Position numbers and translations under genes: made by a program
Part shown: piece after piece, positions 1 through 8,213 of the stretch
How positions within the stretch are numbered: position 1 is the stretch's first letter
Layout: every line of letters begins with the position of its first letter
The notes under the pieces: model-generated
What the model saw: the letters and a program-made list of their open reading frames with translations, nothing else
Told to the model about the DNA's origin: nothing
Database searches by the model: none
Source: Acaryochloris sp. CCMEE 5410
GTDB lineage: Bacteria; Cyanobacteriota; Cyanobacteriia; Thermosynechococcales; Thermosynechococcaceae
Reading direction: 5' to 3'
NCBI RefSeq assembly: GCF_000238775.2
Contig: NZ_AFEJ02000001.1
Coordinates: 1,116,001 to 1,180,000 of the forward strand
DNA: 64,000 nt

Positions 1-690
1 AAAGTGGGAAATTCTGGTCCCAGAAAGTAAGCGGTTAGGGTATAGGGAATCGTAAACGCAAGTCCGGCAAACAAGGCAAACTTCCATGCTCCTAGCCCAT
101 CCCTAAGGGATCGACGTGCCCCAAACCCAGCCGTGAGTACCATCACGAGAACCAGGGGCAGAAAAGTCCCCACGACACCATGAATCAGACCGGCCCATCG
201 CCCAATCAGGGTCAGATACTCAGGTTGAGTTAACCCTAATTCAACCAGCTGTTGCTTGACTGCAGGCACACCGTCTAAGCCCGCTTCAATACCGATAATG
301 ATCGGCGTCCCCACTGCCCCAAAGGTCGAAGGCGTACTCTGAATAATTAATGCAGACACCACGGCGGCCATGGCCGGAAAGCCAATGGCGACCAACAACG
401 GCACAGTAATCACAGCAGGGGTGCCAAACCCAGAAGCCCCTTCAATAAAACTGCCAAACAACCAGGCAATAACAATCACCTGCACCCTAGGATCCGGGGA
501 GATCCCTAATAAACTTTGGCGAATGGTTGCGATCGCACCGGATTCTTGTAGGGTATTGAGCAGCAAAATTGCGCCGAAAACGATATACAGAATCTCAGCC
601 GCGGCCACCAAGCCCTGAAGACTAGAGGCGGCCACTTCTACCCCAGGAACCCGCCAAACCCCCAAAGCAATACCAACCGTCACTAGATAA

Positions 691-2200
691 CTGGAGTCTG
701 GCAAATTTCATCAAAGTTCAGCCTCCTTTCATTACCGCCAGAACAGGCGGTAACCTACTCTGAAGTGTGTGCCTCAGAGCAGTAACTCGAATTCAGCTAA
801 TGTTTCTCAAGCCATTAGGCTGCAATCCGAGTTGGTAGAATGAAGCGCTTCACGACTCCTTGCGTATTGCCATCCGTGATGGCCTGCTCACAAGCAGCCA
901 TTAAGACCGCTTGAGCCTGTTGCTGTCGGTGATGTTCAATCACTTGGGCAATTGAAATGAATGGATCATCCCTCTGTTGAGAACAGCGCAGTTGAGCATA
1001 CAAAAATGCAACGCTAAATGCACCAAAGAGTACCACTTGTGAATCGCTTCATAGTGTTGGACGCGAAACTCCCCCAATCCCAAACATTGCTTGAGATACC
1101 AATAATCTGTTTCAATGGACCAGCGCTTTGAGTAGCGTTTCAGTATTTTGGCCGCAGACAATGAGGTGTCTGTGCACAGGTAATACTTCGGGTGAGAATC
1201 CCGAGGGTGCCGCTTGGAGATGACCACACAGACGTCAAAAGGCACCTCATTTAATCGGCCCGTAATCGAGCGCGTTAGGTAGGTGTGCTTTGAGCCTGTC
1301 ACTGTTTTAACTCAACTGAGTCGTAGTGTTTGTGCTTGAGGTCTTTGTTCCATTGACTCAGACGCTTGCCATCAAGAATGCGATTGGATTTGATAGCGCC
1401 CAAACAAACCATCGCTTGCCTTGCCGCCGAACAAACTTGAGTAGTTTGGCGGAGGCATACCAGCTATCGAATAAAACGTACACCCGCCATTCTTTGGGTA
1501 ATAGAGGCTGGAGCTGCTGAAGCATCTCCCGGACCAGTTGATACTTGGTTTGGAAGCGCAATCGCTCCTCCTTGGCACGTCCCCGGTTCAAGTTGCGAAC
1601 CGTTTTTGCCCGTAAATAGAGCCGATAGGCGAAGGGAACACTGTGGTTGCCAATTTGAACCCGACAACTCACATGCACCATCCCTTTCTTGTACTTGGGA
1701 GTATTGCGACCACTGGCATTGTGGTCATGCTGCCAATCCACCCCTTCCAAGGCATGGGTATCCTTATCTTTGCTACTGGTCGAGTCATCAATACTCACAT
1801 ACACCACAGGAGAACTTCCTCCTCGCTGCACGCGCTCTATGACATCGGCCAGGTTGATTTCCCCAAGGCGTTTGTCGAGAGATTGCTCAGACCAGGTACT
1901 CACTCGTAAAAAGTCAGCCACTGCACTGGCATCTGGAGCATCAACCCACTGAGCATACAAGTGGCTAAGGGTTTTGCGGCCATTGCCCACAATCAATCCT
2001 TCAACAATACGCAGCACATGCTGCTGTTGAGGTTTAGATAACGGGATGCTCAAGTGTGAGAGGTACTGTTTTAGAGCCTGGTCTGGATGGATGATGCTTT
2101 TTAGAATGACTACACCTTTGGGCAAACACGATGGTTAATGGCCTGAATTTACTACGGTGTGGTCTTTGATGGCCAATCAAGCAGTTTTGCCAGACTCCAG
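691..2200 (-). mobile_element. Insertion sequence, IS4/IS701-like, with perfect ends
   Basis: The element is 1,510 bp. Its 15-bp terminal inverted repeats are perfect: CTGGAGTCTGGCAAA at 691-705 and its complement at 2186-2200. It is flanked by a perfect 7-bp target duplication, TAGATAA, at 684-690 and 2201-2207. It carries one transposase reading region on the minus strand, which is frameshifted, so the element itself is probably immobile. It sits inside the lactate permease gene. The perfect ends and target copies suggest recent insertion, which contrasts with the damaged transposase. Confidence 0.9.
815..2125 (-). pseudogene. Transposase of the IS4/IS701 superfamily, frameshifted
   Basis: This is a DDE transposase in pieces. 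The N-terminal part (1358-2125) holds the first acidic residues in VYVSIDDSTSSKDKD and VLFDSWYAS. It then runs out of frame near 1375. A short middle part, AIKSNRILDGKRLSQWNKD, reads in another frame to a stop near 1300. The next part (940-1302) holds YSKRWSIETDYWYLKQ, with the catalytic Glu of the Y-RW-IE-K motif. The tail (from about 1036 to 815) is in yet another frame. At least three indels are therefore needed to rebuild one protein. Programmed frameshifting is unlikely with this many breaks. Confidence 0.85.
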
Positions 2201-2439
2201 TAGATAAGACAAAGGCATGGCTTGACTCGCAGGCCGCCGAGCCACTACTAACAACAAGAACACTGTTGCAATAGGGATCAATGCGACCAACGAGTAGAGG
2301 AAGATCATTTAGGTTTATCCAACCCGGCCTGGGTGAATGACATAAGGGGCTGAGCACCTAATCCAGCAGAGGGATACATCTACTCACCCTCTTCAATCAA
2401 TAGGTATGAAGCAATTAATAGGTATGAAATGGAGCCAAC

Positions 2440-2877
2440 CTAATTATGAGCGTAATTACCAAGAATCTCGGCTAAGCCAGGCACCGCTGCTTCCACATCG
2501 CCTTTCACGGACTTTCGGACTTTTTTATAGGTGGCAATCACGATCTTATTCTTCGCGACACTCAACTTATTATCCGTCACCCCTAATAAAACATCTGCGG
2601 TCTCCGCAGAGTTTTGGCTCAGATGCTCTACTGGGTTTCCGGCTTGTACTCCTGCGGTCCACATGGGATCTAAGGCGTCTAAAGCTTGAGGTACTAAACT
2701 TTTGAGAGCCCGTGGAATGTATCCTGGACCGATTCCCTTTAGCGCTTTATAAGCGGTCTTCAAGGCTAGACCCGAAATTCCTGTTTTTGCTGCGACTTGC
2801 TGATCCATAAGTTGAGCACAATCTGCAGCAATACTAGCTTGAGTTTCTTCGTCTTTGACTTGATCTCTCAGCGCCAT
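2440..2877 (-). CDS. Conserved protein of unknown function, probably DUF6918 family
   Basis: This 145-residue soluble protein begins MALRDQVKDEETQASIAADC. It has a central pattern of GLALKTAYKALK, then PGYIPRALKSLVP, then LLGVTDNK. From memory this resembles small bacterial proteins filed under DUF6918, in which a short helical N-terminus is followed by an LxGVTDx motif; I could not check this. There is no signal peptide or membrane segment. It stands alone on the minus strand between the split permease and the RpaB-like regulator. No function is known to me. Confidence 0.7.
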   Translation of the reverse strand: MALRDQVKDEETQASIAADCAQLMDQQVAAKTGISGLALKTAYKALKGIGPGYIPRALKSLVPQALDALDPMWTAGVQAGNPVEHLSQNSAETADVLLGVTDNKLSVAKNKIVIATYKKVRKSVKGDVEAAVPGLAEILGNYAHN

Positions 2878-3192
2878 AATTGCAATTCCTTAACTCCGAA
2901 ATTTTTAATGAATTTTGCCTAGGATAACAAACCTTTGTTCGTTCTTAGAAGCCTTTGCCGATCAACTCAAGGGTTTCGAGCCCGTTCAAAATCAGCTCTC
3001 CTTGTTTCAAGCTAGTTTATCCAGTATAGCCAAGCCCATTAAGGCCTTCAAGATAATTCCTAGGGGCAGAAATGCGCTGAAAGATTCATCCCCAAAACAG
3101 AGCTGTCCATTTTAAAAACTGTTTTTAGGTATTCAAAGAAAAGTCCATCACACCCTACTCGGTACGACAGAAAAACAGGATATCAAATCCTT
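2878..3192. other. Intergenic region without a recognised gene
   Basis: About 315 bp between a small conserved gene that starts at 2877 and the regulator gene that ends at 3193, both on the minus strand. It must hold the promoter of the former. I see only short open frames, with no coding character and no strong hairpin. Confidence 0.4.
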
Positions 3193-3942
3193 CTAACACA
3201 TCACTTGTTCAGGAGATTTTTTTCTCATTTTTTGGAAAAAATAGCCAATCCCCCAGTCCGTATGAATGTACTCGGGTTGTTTAGAGCTATCACCAATCTT
3301 GGAGCGCAGCCGGGAGACATTCACATCGACCACTCGCAAATCGGCATAGTGGTTAGCAGAGTATCCCCACACTTGCTGCAAAATATCGGAGCGGGAGACG
3401 GTCTGACCCGCCTTGGAGACTAATAGCTTGAGAACATCAAATTCGATGCCAGTCAGTTGAATTCTTTGGCCATGCAAGTAAACTTGTCGCTTATGGGTTT
3501 CAATCCGCAACGGCCCTATTTCCATAATTACCTGCTCTGCGGCATGGCCAGCTCCTGCTTTGCCTTTACCGGGAACAGTTCGCCGTAAAATAGCCTGAAT
3601 TCTGCTTTCTAACTCCTTAGGGGAAAAAGGCTTGGGTAAATAGTCGTCTGCCCCTAATTCCAATCCCTTGATGCGATCGCTCACTTCTCCTAGAGCCGTC
3701 AGCATAATAATGGGAACGCCCGTTGATTCTCGTAAGGTCTGGCAAACCTGCAGCCCATTCATGCGGGGCATCATCACATCTAACACAATCAAATCAGGTT
3801 TTTCAGCTTCAAATTGCTCAAGTGCCTCTATCCCATCAGCAGCAACCACAATTTCATATCCCACCATCGATAGACGGGTTGCCAAAATCCGACGAATCGT
3901 TGCTTCGTCGTCAACAATCAAAATTTTATGTTGCCTACCCAA
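3193..3942 (-). CDS. OmpR-family response regulator, RpaB-like
   Basis: This DNA-binding response regulator has 249 residues. The receiver domain (about 5-120) has the acidic pair DDE, the phosphorylated Asp in VLDVMMPRMNG and the Lys in DDYLPKPFSP. A winged-helix output domain (about 145-240) follows, with LTGIEFDVLKLL, VSRSDILQQVWGY and VVDVNVSRLRSKI. The sequence tracks cyanobacterial RpaB (Ycf27) closely in both domains, for example IRRILATRLSMVGY and ELGADDYLPKPFSPKELE. It departs from RpaB in the recognition wing (HTDWGIGYFF in place of the usual LTARGTGYLF). It is probably an RpaB paralogue rather than the main copy. No partner kinase is adjacent. Confidence 0.85.
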   Translation of the reverse strand: MGRQHKILIVDDEATIRRILATRLSMVGYEIVVAADGIEALEQFEAEKPDLIVLDVMMPRMNGLQVCQTLRESTGVPIIMLTALGEVSDRIKGLELGADDYLPKPFSPKELESRIQAILRRTVPGKGKAGAGHAAEQVIMEIGPLRIETHKRQVYLHGQRIQLTGIEFDVLKLLVSKAGQTVSRSDILQQVWGYSANHYADLRVVDVNVSRLRSKIGDSSKQPEYIHTDWGIGYFFQKMRKKSPEQVMC

Positions 3943-4171
3943 GGGACCTAAATCTCCAGACTATTTTAAAAAGAAGTTGATAAGCGCAAAAACGAACGAC
4001 ACCTTAACAACATCCATAGGAGTTGCTTCAGCCCATGCTGACAAGGTGAACAAGGTGAGAAATCGGTTATAAATAATTATAATTTATAATATAAGTTAAC
4101 ATTCTGCAAGATTGAATGTCCCTTACATTACTGCTCGCCAATAGCCTTAAACCCTTTTCCCAAAAAGAATA

Positions 4172-4211
4172 CAGGGCTTATCTGCATTATTTGCGATGCA
4201 GATAAGCCCTG
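4172..4211 (-). terminator. Strong hairpin terminator downstream of the SLH gene
   Basis: A perfect 16-bp stem (4172-4187 pairs with 4196-4211) has an 8-nt loop. Read on the minus strand, after the SLH gene ends at 4311, it is followed by a T-rich stretch (TTCTTTTT), which fits a factor-independent terminator. A second, weaker inverted repeat (GCTGCCCA/TGGGCAGC) lies at about 4251-4300. The rest of the gap 3943-4310 is AT-rich and must hold the promoter of the regulator that starts at 3942. Confidence 0.75.
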
Positions 4212-4310
4212 ACAAAGCCAATCCTCAATTATGAAAATCTTGACAAGGTAGCTGCCCAACCCCCTACAGGGCTTGCCCCTGATTGAGGCAACCTGGGCAG
4301 CCCATTACTT

Positions 4311-6125
4311 CTAGTTATTGAAATTATTTAAGCTCAAAGGAGCGCGAAACTCCATCTGTACCGATGTGGGGTTAAATAAAATCACCTTTTTACCGGACCC
4401 GCTTCCACCAATCAGACTGCTCAGGCCTAATAGGCCACCTGACTGCTGCTCGCCCGTTGAACTGACACCGCGAAGAGATTGGCTCGCTTCTGGAGAAGCA
4501 ATCACATTCCCTTGAAAATCAGCTGGGCTTAAAGACTGCAAGGAAGAGGGAGAAATTACTGCTGAAGCAGCAGTAATAGGATACGTTTGGGTGCCAATCA
4601 TAATTTCATTAGCCACAAATTGGGCTCCTTCTTTGCCATTCACCGTCATCGGTACGATCTGGCCACGAATCAGACTCCCTTCTGGCACAAGAACTTCATT
4701 TTGGCGGTTATAGATAGAACGCCCCGTTTTTAGCGCCACGGGAACCGTTTCACCGGGAACCATAACGTATCTGGCATTGTCTGTTTGAGCCACCAGATCG
4801 ACCTTTGTCCCTGAATCCACCTGATATAGATTGGCAGAATTAGGATCCACAAAGGCTGTGGTTGACCCCGGTAAAAACTCAAAATCAGCATTGAGCTTTA
4901 ATCCCATCAGATCGGGTTCCACAAGAATGACCTCATCACTGGTATCGGATTTGCCGATCACCTGTTTGCCTATGGTTTGCCCAGTCTGGATAATCCCAGG
5001 CACTAAGGAACCAAATCGCACATTCCCACTAATAGCGGAATCCAAAGCGGCTGAAGCTGCCAGAGTGGTGATACTTCCAGTTAAGTCCGCAATGCTCAGG
5101 GAACTCTTTTTGCGGGCGGCAATGGGGACAGAAGACGCATTAACGGTATAGGGTGTATTGCCAATCATTAATTTACTGGCCGTGAACTGAGTCACTAAGG
5201 TCTTGTTTACTTCAAAGGGCTGGAAACGACCGACAATCTTACTGCCTTCGGGGATAACAACCTGTTGGTTGGTATTGACCACATCTTCTGCGACGACAAA
5301 CGTGGTTTCCACATTTTCGCCCACAGTCATCACGAGATTGGCACCGGGTTCTGCTCCTTCTAACTGAACGGGAAGCTTAGTCCCTACCGCTAAAGTTCCA
5401 GTACCGGCTTCTGAGGGTGTCGCCGGGAGAGAACCGCCCTGAACAATATATTGTGAGGCGGGGAAATTACTGCCAATGGGAGCCAAACGTCCCTGACTCA
5501 CTAATGCTTGATAAATATAGGCAGCAATATCGGCCCGAGTGGCTTGTTGATTCGGATTTAAGGTAGCCGCATTCGGATAATTCACAGGAATATTACGTTG
5601 CGTTGCCGCAGCAACCCCCGGTTTAGCATAGTTGGGAATTTGGGCTGCATCGTAGAAGCGGAGCAAGGTGCTATCCACTGACCCCACGGGTTGAATCTTT
5701 AATCCACTGGCAATGGCTACCAACGCTTGTACCTTAGGGATCTCTTGATCTGGCTGGAAGGAGCCGTTGGTATAGCCTGATAAGAACCCTGTAGTGTAAG
5801 CATAGTCAATGGCTGGAGAAGCCCAGTAACCATAGCTCACATCCTTAAAAGGGCGTGAAGGGCGAGTAGCAGGAGACTTAAAAGCTTGGCGGACAATGGC
5901 AGCAAACTGAGCCCGAGTCACGGGTTGGTCAGGTCGGAAGGAGCCATCGGGAAAACCACTAATTATATTTTTTTGAGCAAGGGTATCAATAAAAGGTTGA
6001 GCCCAATTGCTACTGACGTCCGTAAATTGGGACTGAGCAAAGGCAGAGCGCATAGGAACAGGGGCAACGGCGATTACTGAAGTTAGACAAGCGACAGCCA
6101 CTGCACGCTGAGGAGCACTAAACAT
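4311..6125 (-). CDS. Secreted SLH-domain protein with a duplicated C-terminal module
   Basis: This protein has 604 residues. The first 31 look like a signal peptide ending at AFAQS. Three S-layer homology domains follow at roughly 34-90, 92-150 and 155-215, with FTDVSSNWAQPFIDTLA, FKDVSYGYWASPAIDYA and repeated F-PD--(V/I)TRAQ-type endings. SLH domains usually bind the cell wall. The C-terminal half is not the OprB porin barrel found in many cyanobacterial SLH proteins. It contains two copies of one module, at about 240-335 and 440-530, each starting GTK and holding VPEGS-I-G and MIG--Y. It is likely an envelope protein. It has its own terminator at 4172-4211 and appears monocistronic. Confidence 0.8.
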   Translation of the reverse strand: MFSAPQRAVAVACLTSVIAVAPVPMRSAFAQSQFTDVSSNWAQPFIDTLAQKNIISGFPDGSFRPDQPVTRAQFAAIVRQAFKSPATRPSRPFKDVSYGYWASPAIDYAYTTGFLSGYTNGSFQPDQEIPKVQALVAIASGLKIQPVGSVDSTLLRFYDAAQIPNYAKPGVAAATQRNIPVNYPNAATLNPNQQATRADIAAYIYQALVSQGRLAPIGSNFPASQYIVQGGSLPATPSEAGTGTLAVGTKLPVQLEGAEPGANLVMTVGENVETTFVVAEDVVNTNQQVVIPEGSKIVGRFQPFEVNKTLVTQFTASKLMIGNTPYTVNASSVPIAARKKSSLSIADLTGSITTLAASAALDSAISGNVRFGSLVPGIIQTGQTIGKQVIGKSDTSDEVILVEPDLMGLKLNADFEFLPGSTTAFVDPNSANLYQVDSGTKVDLVAQTDNARYVMVPGETVPVALKTGRSIYNRQNEVLVPEGSLIRGQIVPMTVNGKEGAQFVANEIMIGTQTYPITAASAVISPSSLQSLSPADFQGNVIASPEASQSLRGVSSTGEQQSGGLLGLSSLIGGSGSGKKVILFNPTSVQMEFRAPLSLNNFNN

Positions 6126-6305
6126 GTTTCTAACACCTTTTTTAGGATTGGATTGAACAGGTTGAACTGTGTATTCCCCGTGTCAATAAAATCCCATTCC
6201 CGTTTTGACGAAAGGTGATGCAGGGGGTTCCTGCAATGTTATGAAAACGACACCTAAGTTTGGGTGTTATTCAGGACAAAACCCCACATTTAAGATCGCT
6301 GTCTT

Positions 6306-6899
6306 CTAGGAACCAGTCTTAAAAGCCCGCCGCAGCTGAATCGCAGCTTGAAGCTGCTGCTGATACTCTTGCTCAGAAATGGTGTAAGCCCCAAATCGCT
6401 CCAAATGGGGATTGATAATCTGAACATCGAACAAGGTAAATTGTTGCGATCGCAAATGATTCACCAACATCACCATCGCAACTTTAGAACCCTCGGAGAT
6501 GTGGAAAAACATCGATTCACCAATAAATACCCCACCAATCACTAATCCGAGAATGCCGCCTGCCAGCTGATCATCTTGCCAAGTTTCAAAGCTAAATGCC
6601 CACCCGGCCTTATACAACAATAAATAGATCATCTTCAGTTCATCAGAAATCCAGGTCGAGTCACGATTGGCACAGCCTTCAACTACCCCAAAAAAATCGC
6701 GATTGATGGCTGAGGTAAATCGGTTTTGGTTCAGACTCCGACGGAGGGATTTTGGGTAGCGAAACCGTTCATCCAAAGGCATAATCGTTCGGGTCTGACT
6801 GGAATACCATCCCAACCCATCACCGTTATCCATCAGAAAATAGCCTTGACGGTACCCCGCAATGATCTCGGCAGGATCAATCTGCATCATTTTTGGCAT
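6306..6899 (-). CDS. aat: Leucyl/phenylalanyl-tRNA-protein transferase
   Basis: This 197-residue enzyme transfers Leu or Phe from tRNA to proteins that have N-terminal Arg or Lys, marking them for ClpS/ClpAP degradation in the N-degron pathway. Family motifs are visible: GYRQGYFLM, the W-YS region with R-IMPLDERF, the F-V-GCA motif, and the GGVFIGESMFF core followed by SK and V-NPHLE. Length and order match the shorter cyanobacterial members. It is a single gene on the minus strand. The start at 6899 gives MPKMMQIDPAEII; the second Met, three codons in, is also possible. Confidence 0.92.
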   Translation of the reverse strand: MPKMMQIDPAEIIAGYRQGYFLMDNGDGLGWYSSQTRTIMPLDERFRYPKSLRRSLNQNRFTSAINRDFFGVVEGCANRDSTWISDELKMIYLLLYKAGWAFSFETWQDDQLAGGILGLVIGGVFIGESMFFHISEGSKVAMVMLVNHLRSQQFTLFDVQIINPHLERFGAYTISEQEYQQQLQAAIQLRRAFKTGS

Positions 6900-7180
6900 C
6901 GAATCAAACTAAAATCACCTGCAACGGACGTTCTATAGTCAATATTTTAAGGAAATTGCCGAAGAGCATCGACGGATTCAGGATTTTTTGCAGACTTTTG
7001 ATATGAGCGTCAGCAATGGAGGACAGAACTTATACAACTTAAACGCAGAATCAGACAAGAACAAAAAACTGACCCTGCAATACTCAGAACATCACAAAAG
7101 TCCCCATCACGATCAGAACGCACCAGTAGCCTGTCTCAGGCTCCATCTCGTCTTCATCCATCTCTACAGGACTGATTAGC

Positions 7181-7510
7181 ATGATGCCTCAACACCAACT
7201 TTTAGCCACCACAGGTTATTACATTCGTCAGTTGATCAAACAACATGGCCAGGAACTCCAATCCGCCGTTGCACAAGCTACTCAGCTGATAGCTAATACC
7301 ACCGCCGATATCAATCGAGTTATTGCCAGTCTCTACCCAAATGAGTCAGAGACCACTCGGATGATGAGTGAACTAGAACTGCTGGTCAAAGTCCACCAGC
7401 ATCTCCGCAGCCAAAACAGCCTCTACGCCAGCACCTTTGAACAGCTCCAAGACATTGAATCCAGGATCTTTAGCATTCTAGGACTCAGCCGAGTCTGTTA
7501 CGCCTCCTAA
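7181..7510 (+). CDS. Hypothetical small helical protein
   Basis: I do not recognise this 109-residue protein. It is predicted to be mostly helical, rich in Gln, Ala and Leu, with no Cys pairs except one near the end, no signal peptide and no membrane segment. Two adjacent ATG codons (7181 and 7184) can start it. It converges on the DUF2256 gene at 7539 with a 28-bp gap. Coding is supported by an uninterrupted frame and plausible composition, but not by homology. Confidence 0.5.
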   Translation: MMPQHQLLATTGYYIRQLIKQHGQELQSAVAQATQLIANTTADINRVIASLYPNESETTRMMSELELLVKVHQHLRSQNSLYASTFEQLQDIESRIFSILGLSRVCYAS

Positions 7511-7538
7511 CTTTCTCAATACATAAAAAAACCTTGCG

Positions 7539-7685
7539 TTAAGACGATGACTTACGATTTCTGCGACATTTCTCAGAACAGTAAATAACATCGTCCCAAC
7601 AATTGCGCCATTTCTTGCGCCAGGTAAATGGCAATCCACAAACGGGGCAAATCTTAGTGGGTAAGTCACGTTTTCGAGGGGCCAT
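7539..7685 (-). CDS. DUF2256 zinc-ribbon protein
   Basis: This is a very small gene of 48 residues. The protein starts MAPRKRDLPTKICPVCGLPF and continues with TWRKKWRNCWDDVIYCSEKC. The pattern CPVC near the start and YCSEKC near the end gives four Cys ligands for a zinc ribbon, and the TWRKKW segment is the signature of the DUF2256 family. The function is unknown; members are basic, and nucleic-acid binding is a guess. The reading frame is fully open from 7685 to the TAA at 7539, and the overlapping 72-residue frame there is spurious. Confidence 0.85.
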   Translation of the reverse strand: MAPRKRDLPTKICPVCGLPFTWRKKWRNCWDDVIYCSEKCRRNRKSSS

Positions 7686-7931
7686 GTTGAATTCATTACG
7701 ACATTAAATAGGAGTTCAATCCCTTACAGGTTGCGGACAGATCACGCCCCTCATTGAATCTGGAGCAGTAGATCACATCCAAATCAGCGAAAAATGCAGA
7801 GTAGGTGTCTTTGTGCTGCCTAGCCGAAGGGTAAAGAGAGGCTGTCACAAACTCACACACCGACAATCTACGCTAGCTTATACCGAAGGCTGTCTCCTTT
7901 GTGAGCCTTCAGATACTCCAAATTCGATAAA

Positions 7932-8004
7932 TGGCTCAGGCGAGATTTGAACTTGCGACCTTGGGCTTATGAGTCCCCTGCTCTAACCACTGAGCTACTG
8001 AGCC
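7932..8004 (-). tRNA. tRNA-Met (CAU), with unusual stem mismatches
   Basis: The 73-nt tRNA reads on the minus strand. The acceptor stem (GGCTCAG/CTGAGCC) is perfect, the D arm is GCTC/GAGC, the anticodon loop CTCATAA carries CAT, and the T loop is TTCAAAT. CCA is not encoded, as is usual in cyanobacteria. The anticodon stem pairs GGGGA with GCCCA, with mismatches at the first and last pairs, and the T stem has one A-C mismatch. It could be elongator tRNA-Met or an Ile-CAU tRNA; the body looks more like elongator Met. The mismatches leave open that it is degenerate. Confidence 0.8.
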
Positions 8005-8213
8005 AATTGGTCGGTTAGTGAAAGTAGCTGATACGTTAGCTTTCATCAAGCGCCGACGGTTTATTAGCGTAACATACACAGCAGACCCTTTGCACCATCA
8101 GTTTGGGGAATTTCTCAATTTTGGGAAACCCTGGGACAGCAGAGCCATACCCCTTGGTCACAGCCGGACATGTCGTGGGAAGATAGGCAAATATGTAAAT
8201 CTTTTCCGCGACC

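Larger units (their letters stand above)
1..2308 (-). pseudogene. L-lactate permease, split by an insertion sequence and cut by the window edge
   Basis: The minus strand encodes a permease of the LctP/LldP family, which imports lactate or glycolate with protons. The diagnostic stretch [17 protein letters not shown] reads at about 420-470, followed by hydrophobic segments up to position 1, where the gene leaves the window. The N-terminus lies beyond the insertion: ATG at 2308-2306 starts MIFLYSLVALIPIATVF, one membrane segment, and reads to the insertion edge at 2201. Removing the element and one 7-bp target copy joins ...PLSYL to [10 protein letters not shown] in frame, so the host gene was intact before insertion. 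The split falls near codon 36, so no full-length permease can be made. The family call is firm; the substrate is inferred from the family. Confidence 0.85.

Noticed and set aside
370-618. 82-residue plus-strand frame
   Set aside because: It is the antisense of the lactate permease signature region.
1606-1952. Overlapping plus-strand frames inside the first insertion sequence
   Set aside because: They are antisense to the transposase.
7478-7696. 72-residue minus-strand frame
   Set aside because: The real product there is the DUF2256 zinc ribbon in another phase, with CPVC and YCSEKC.
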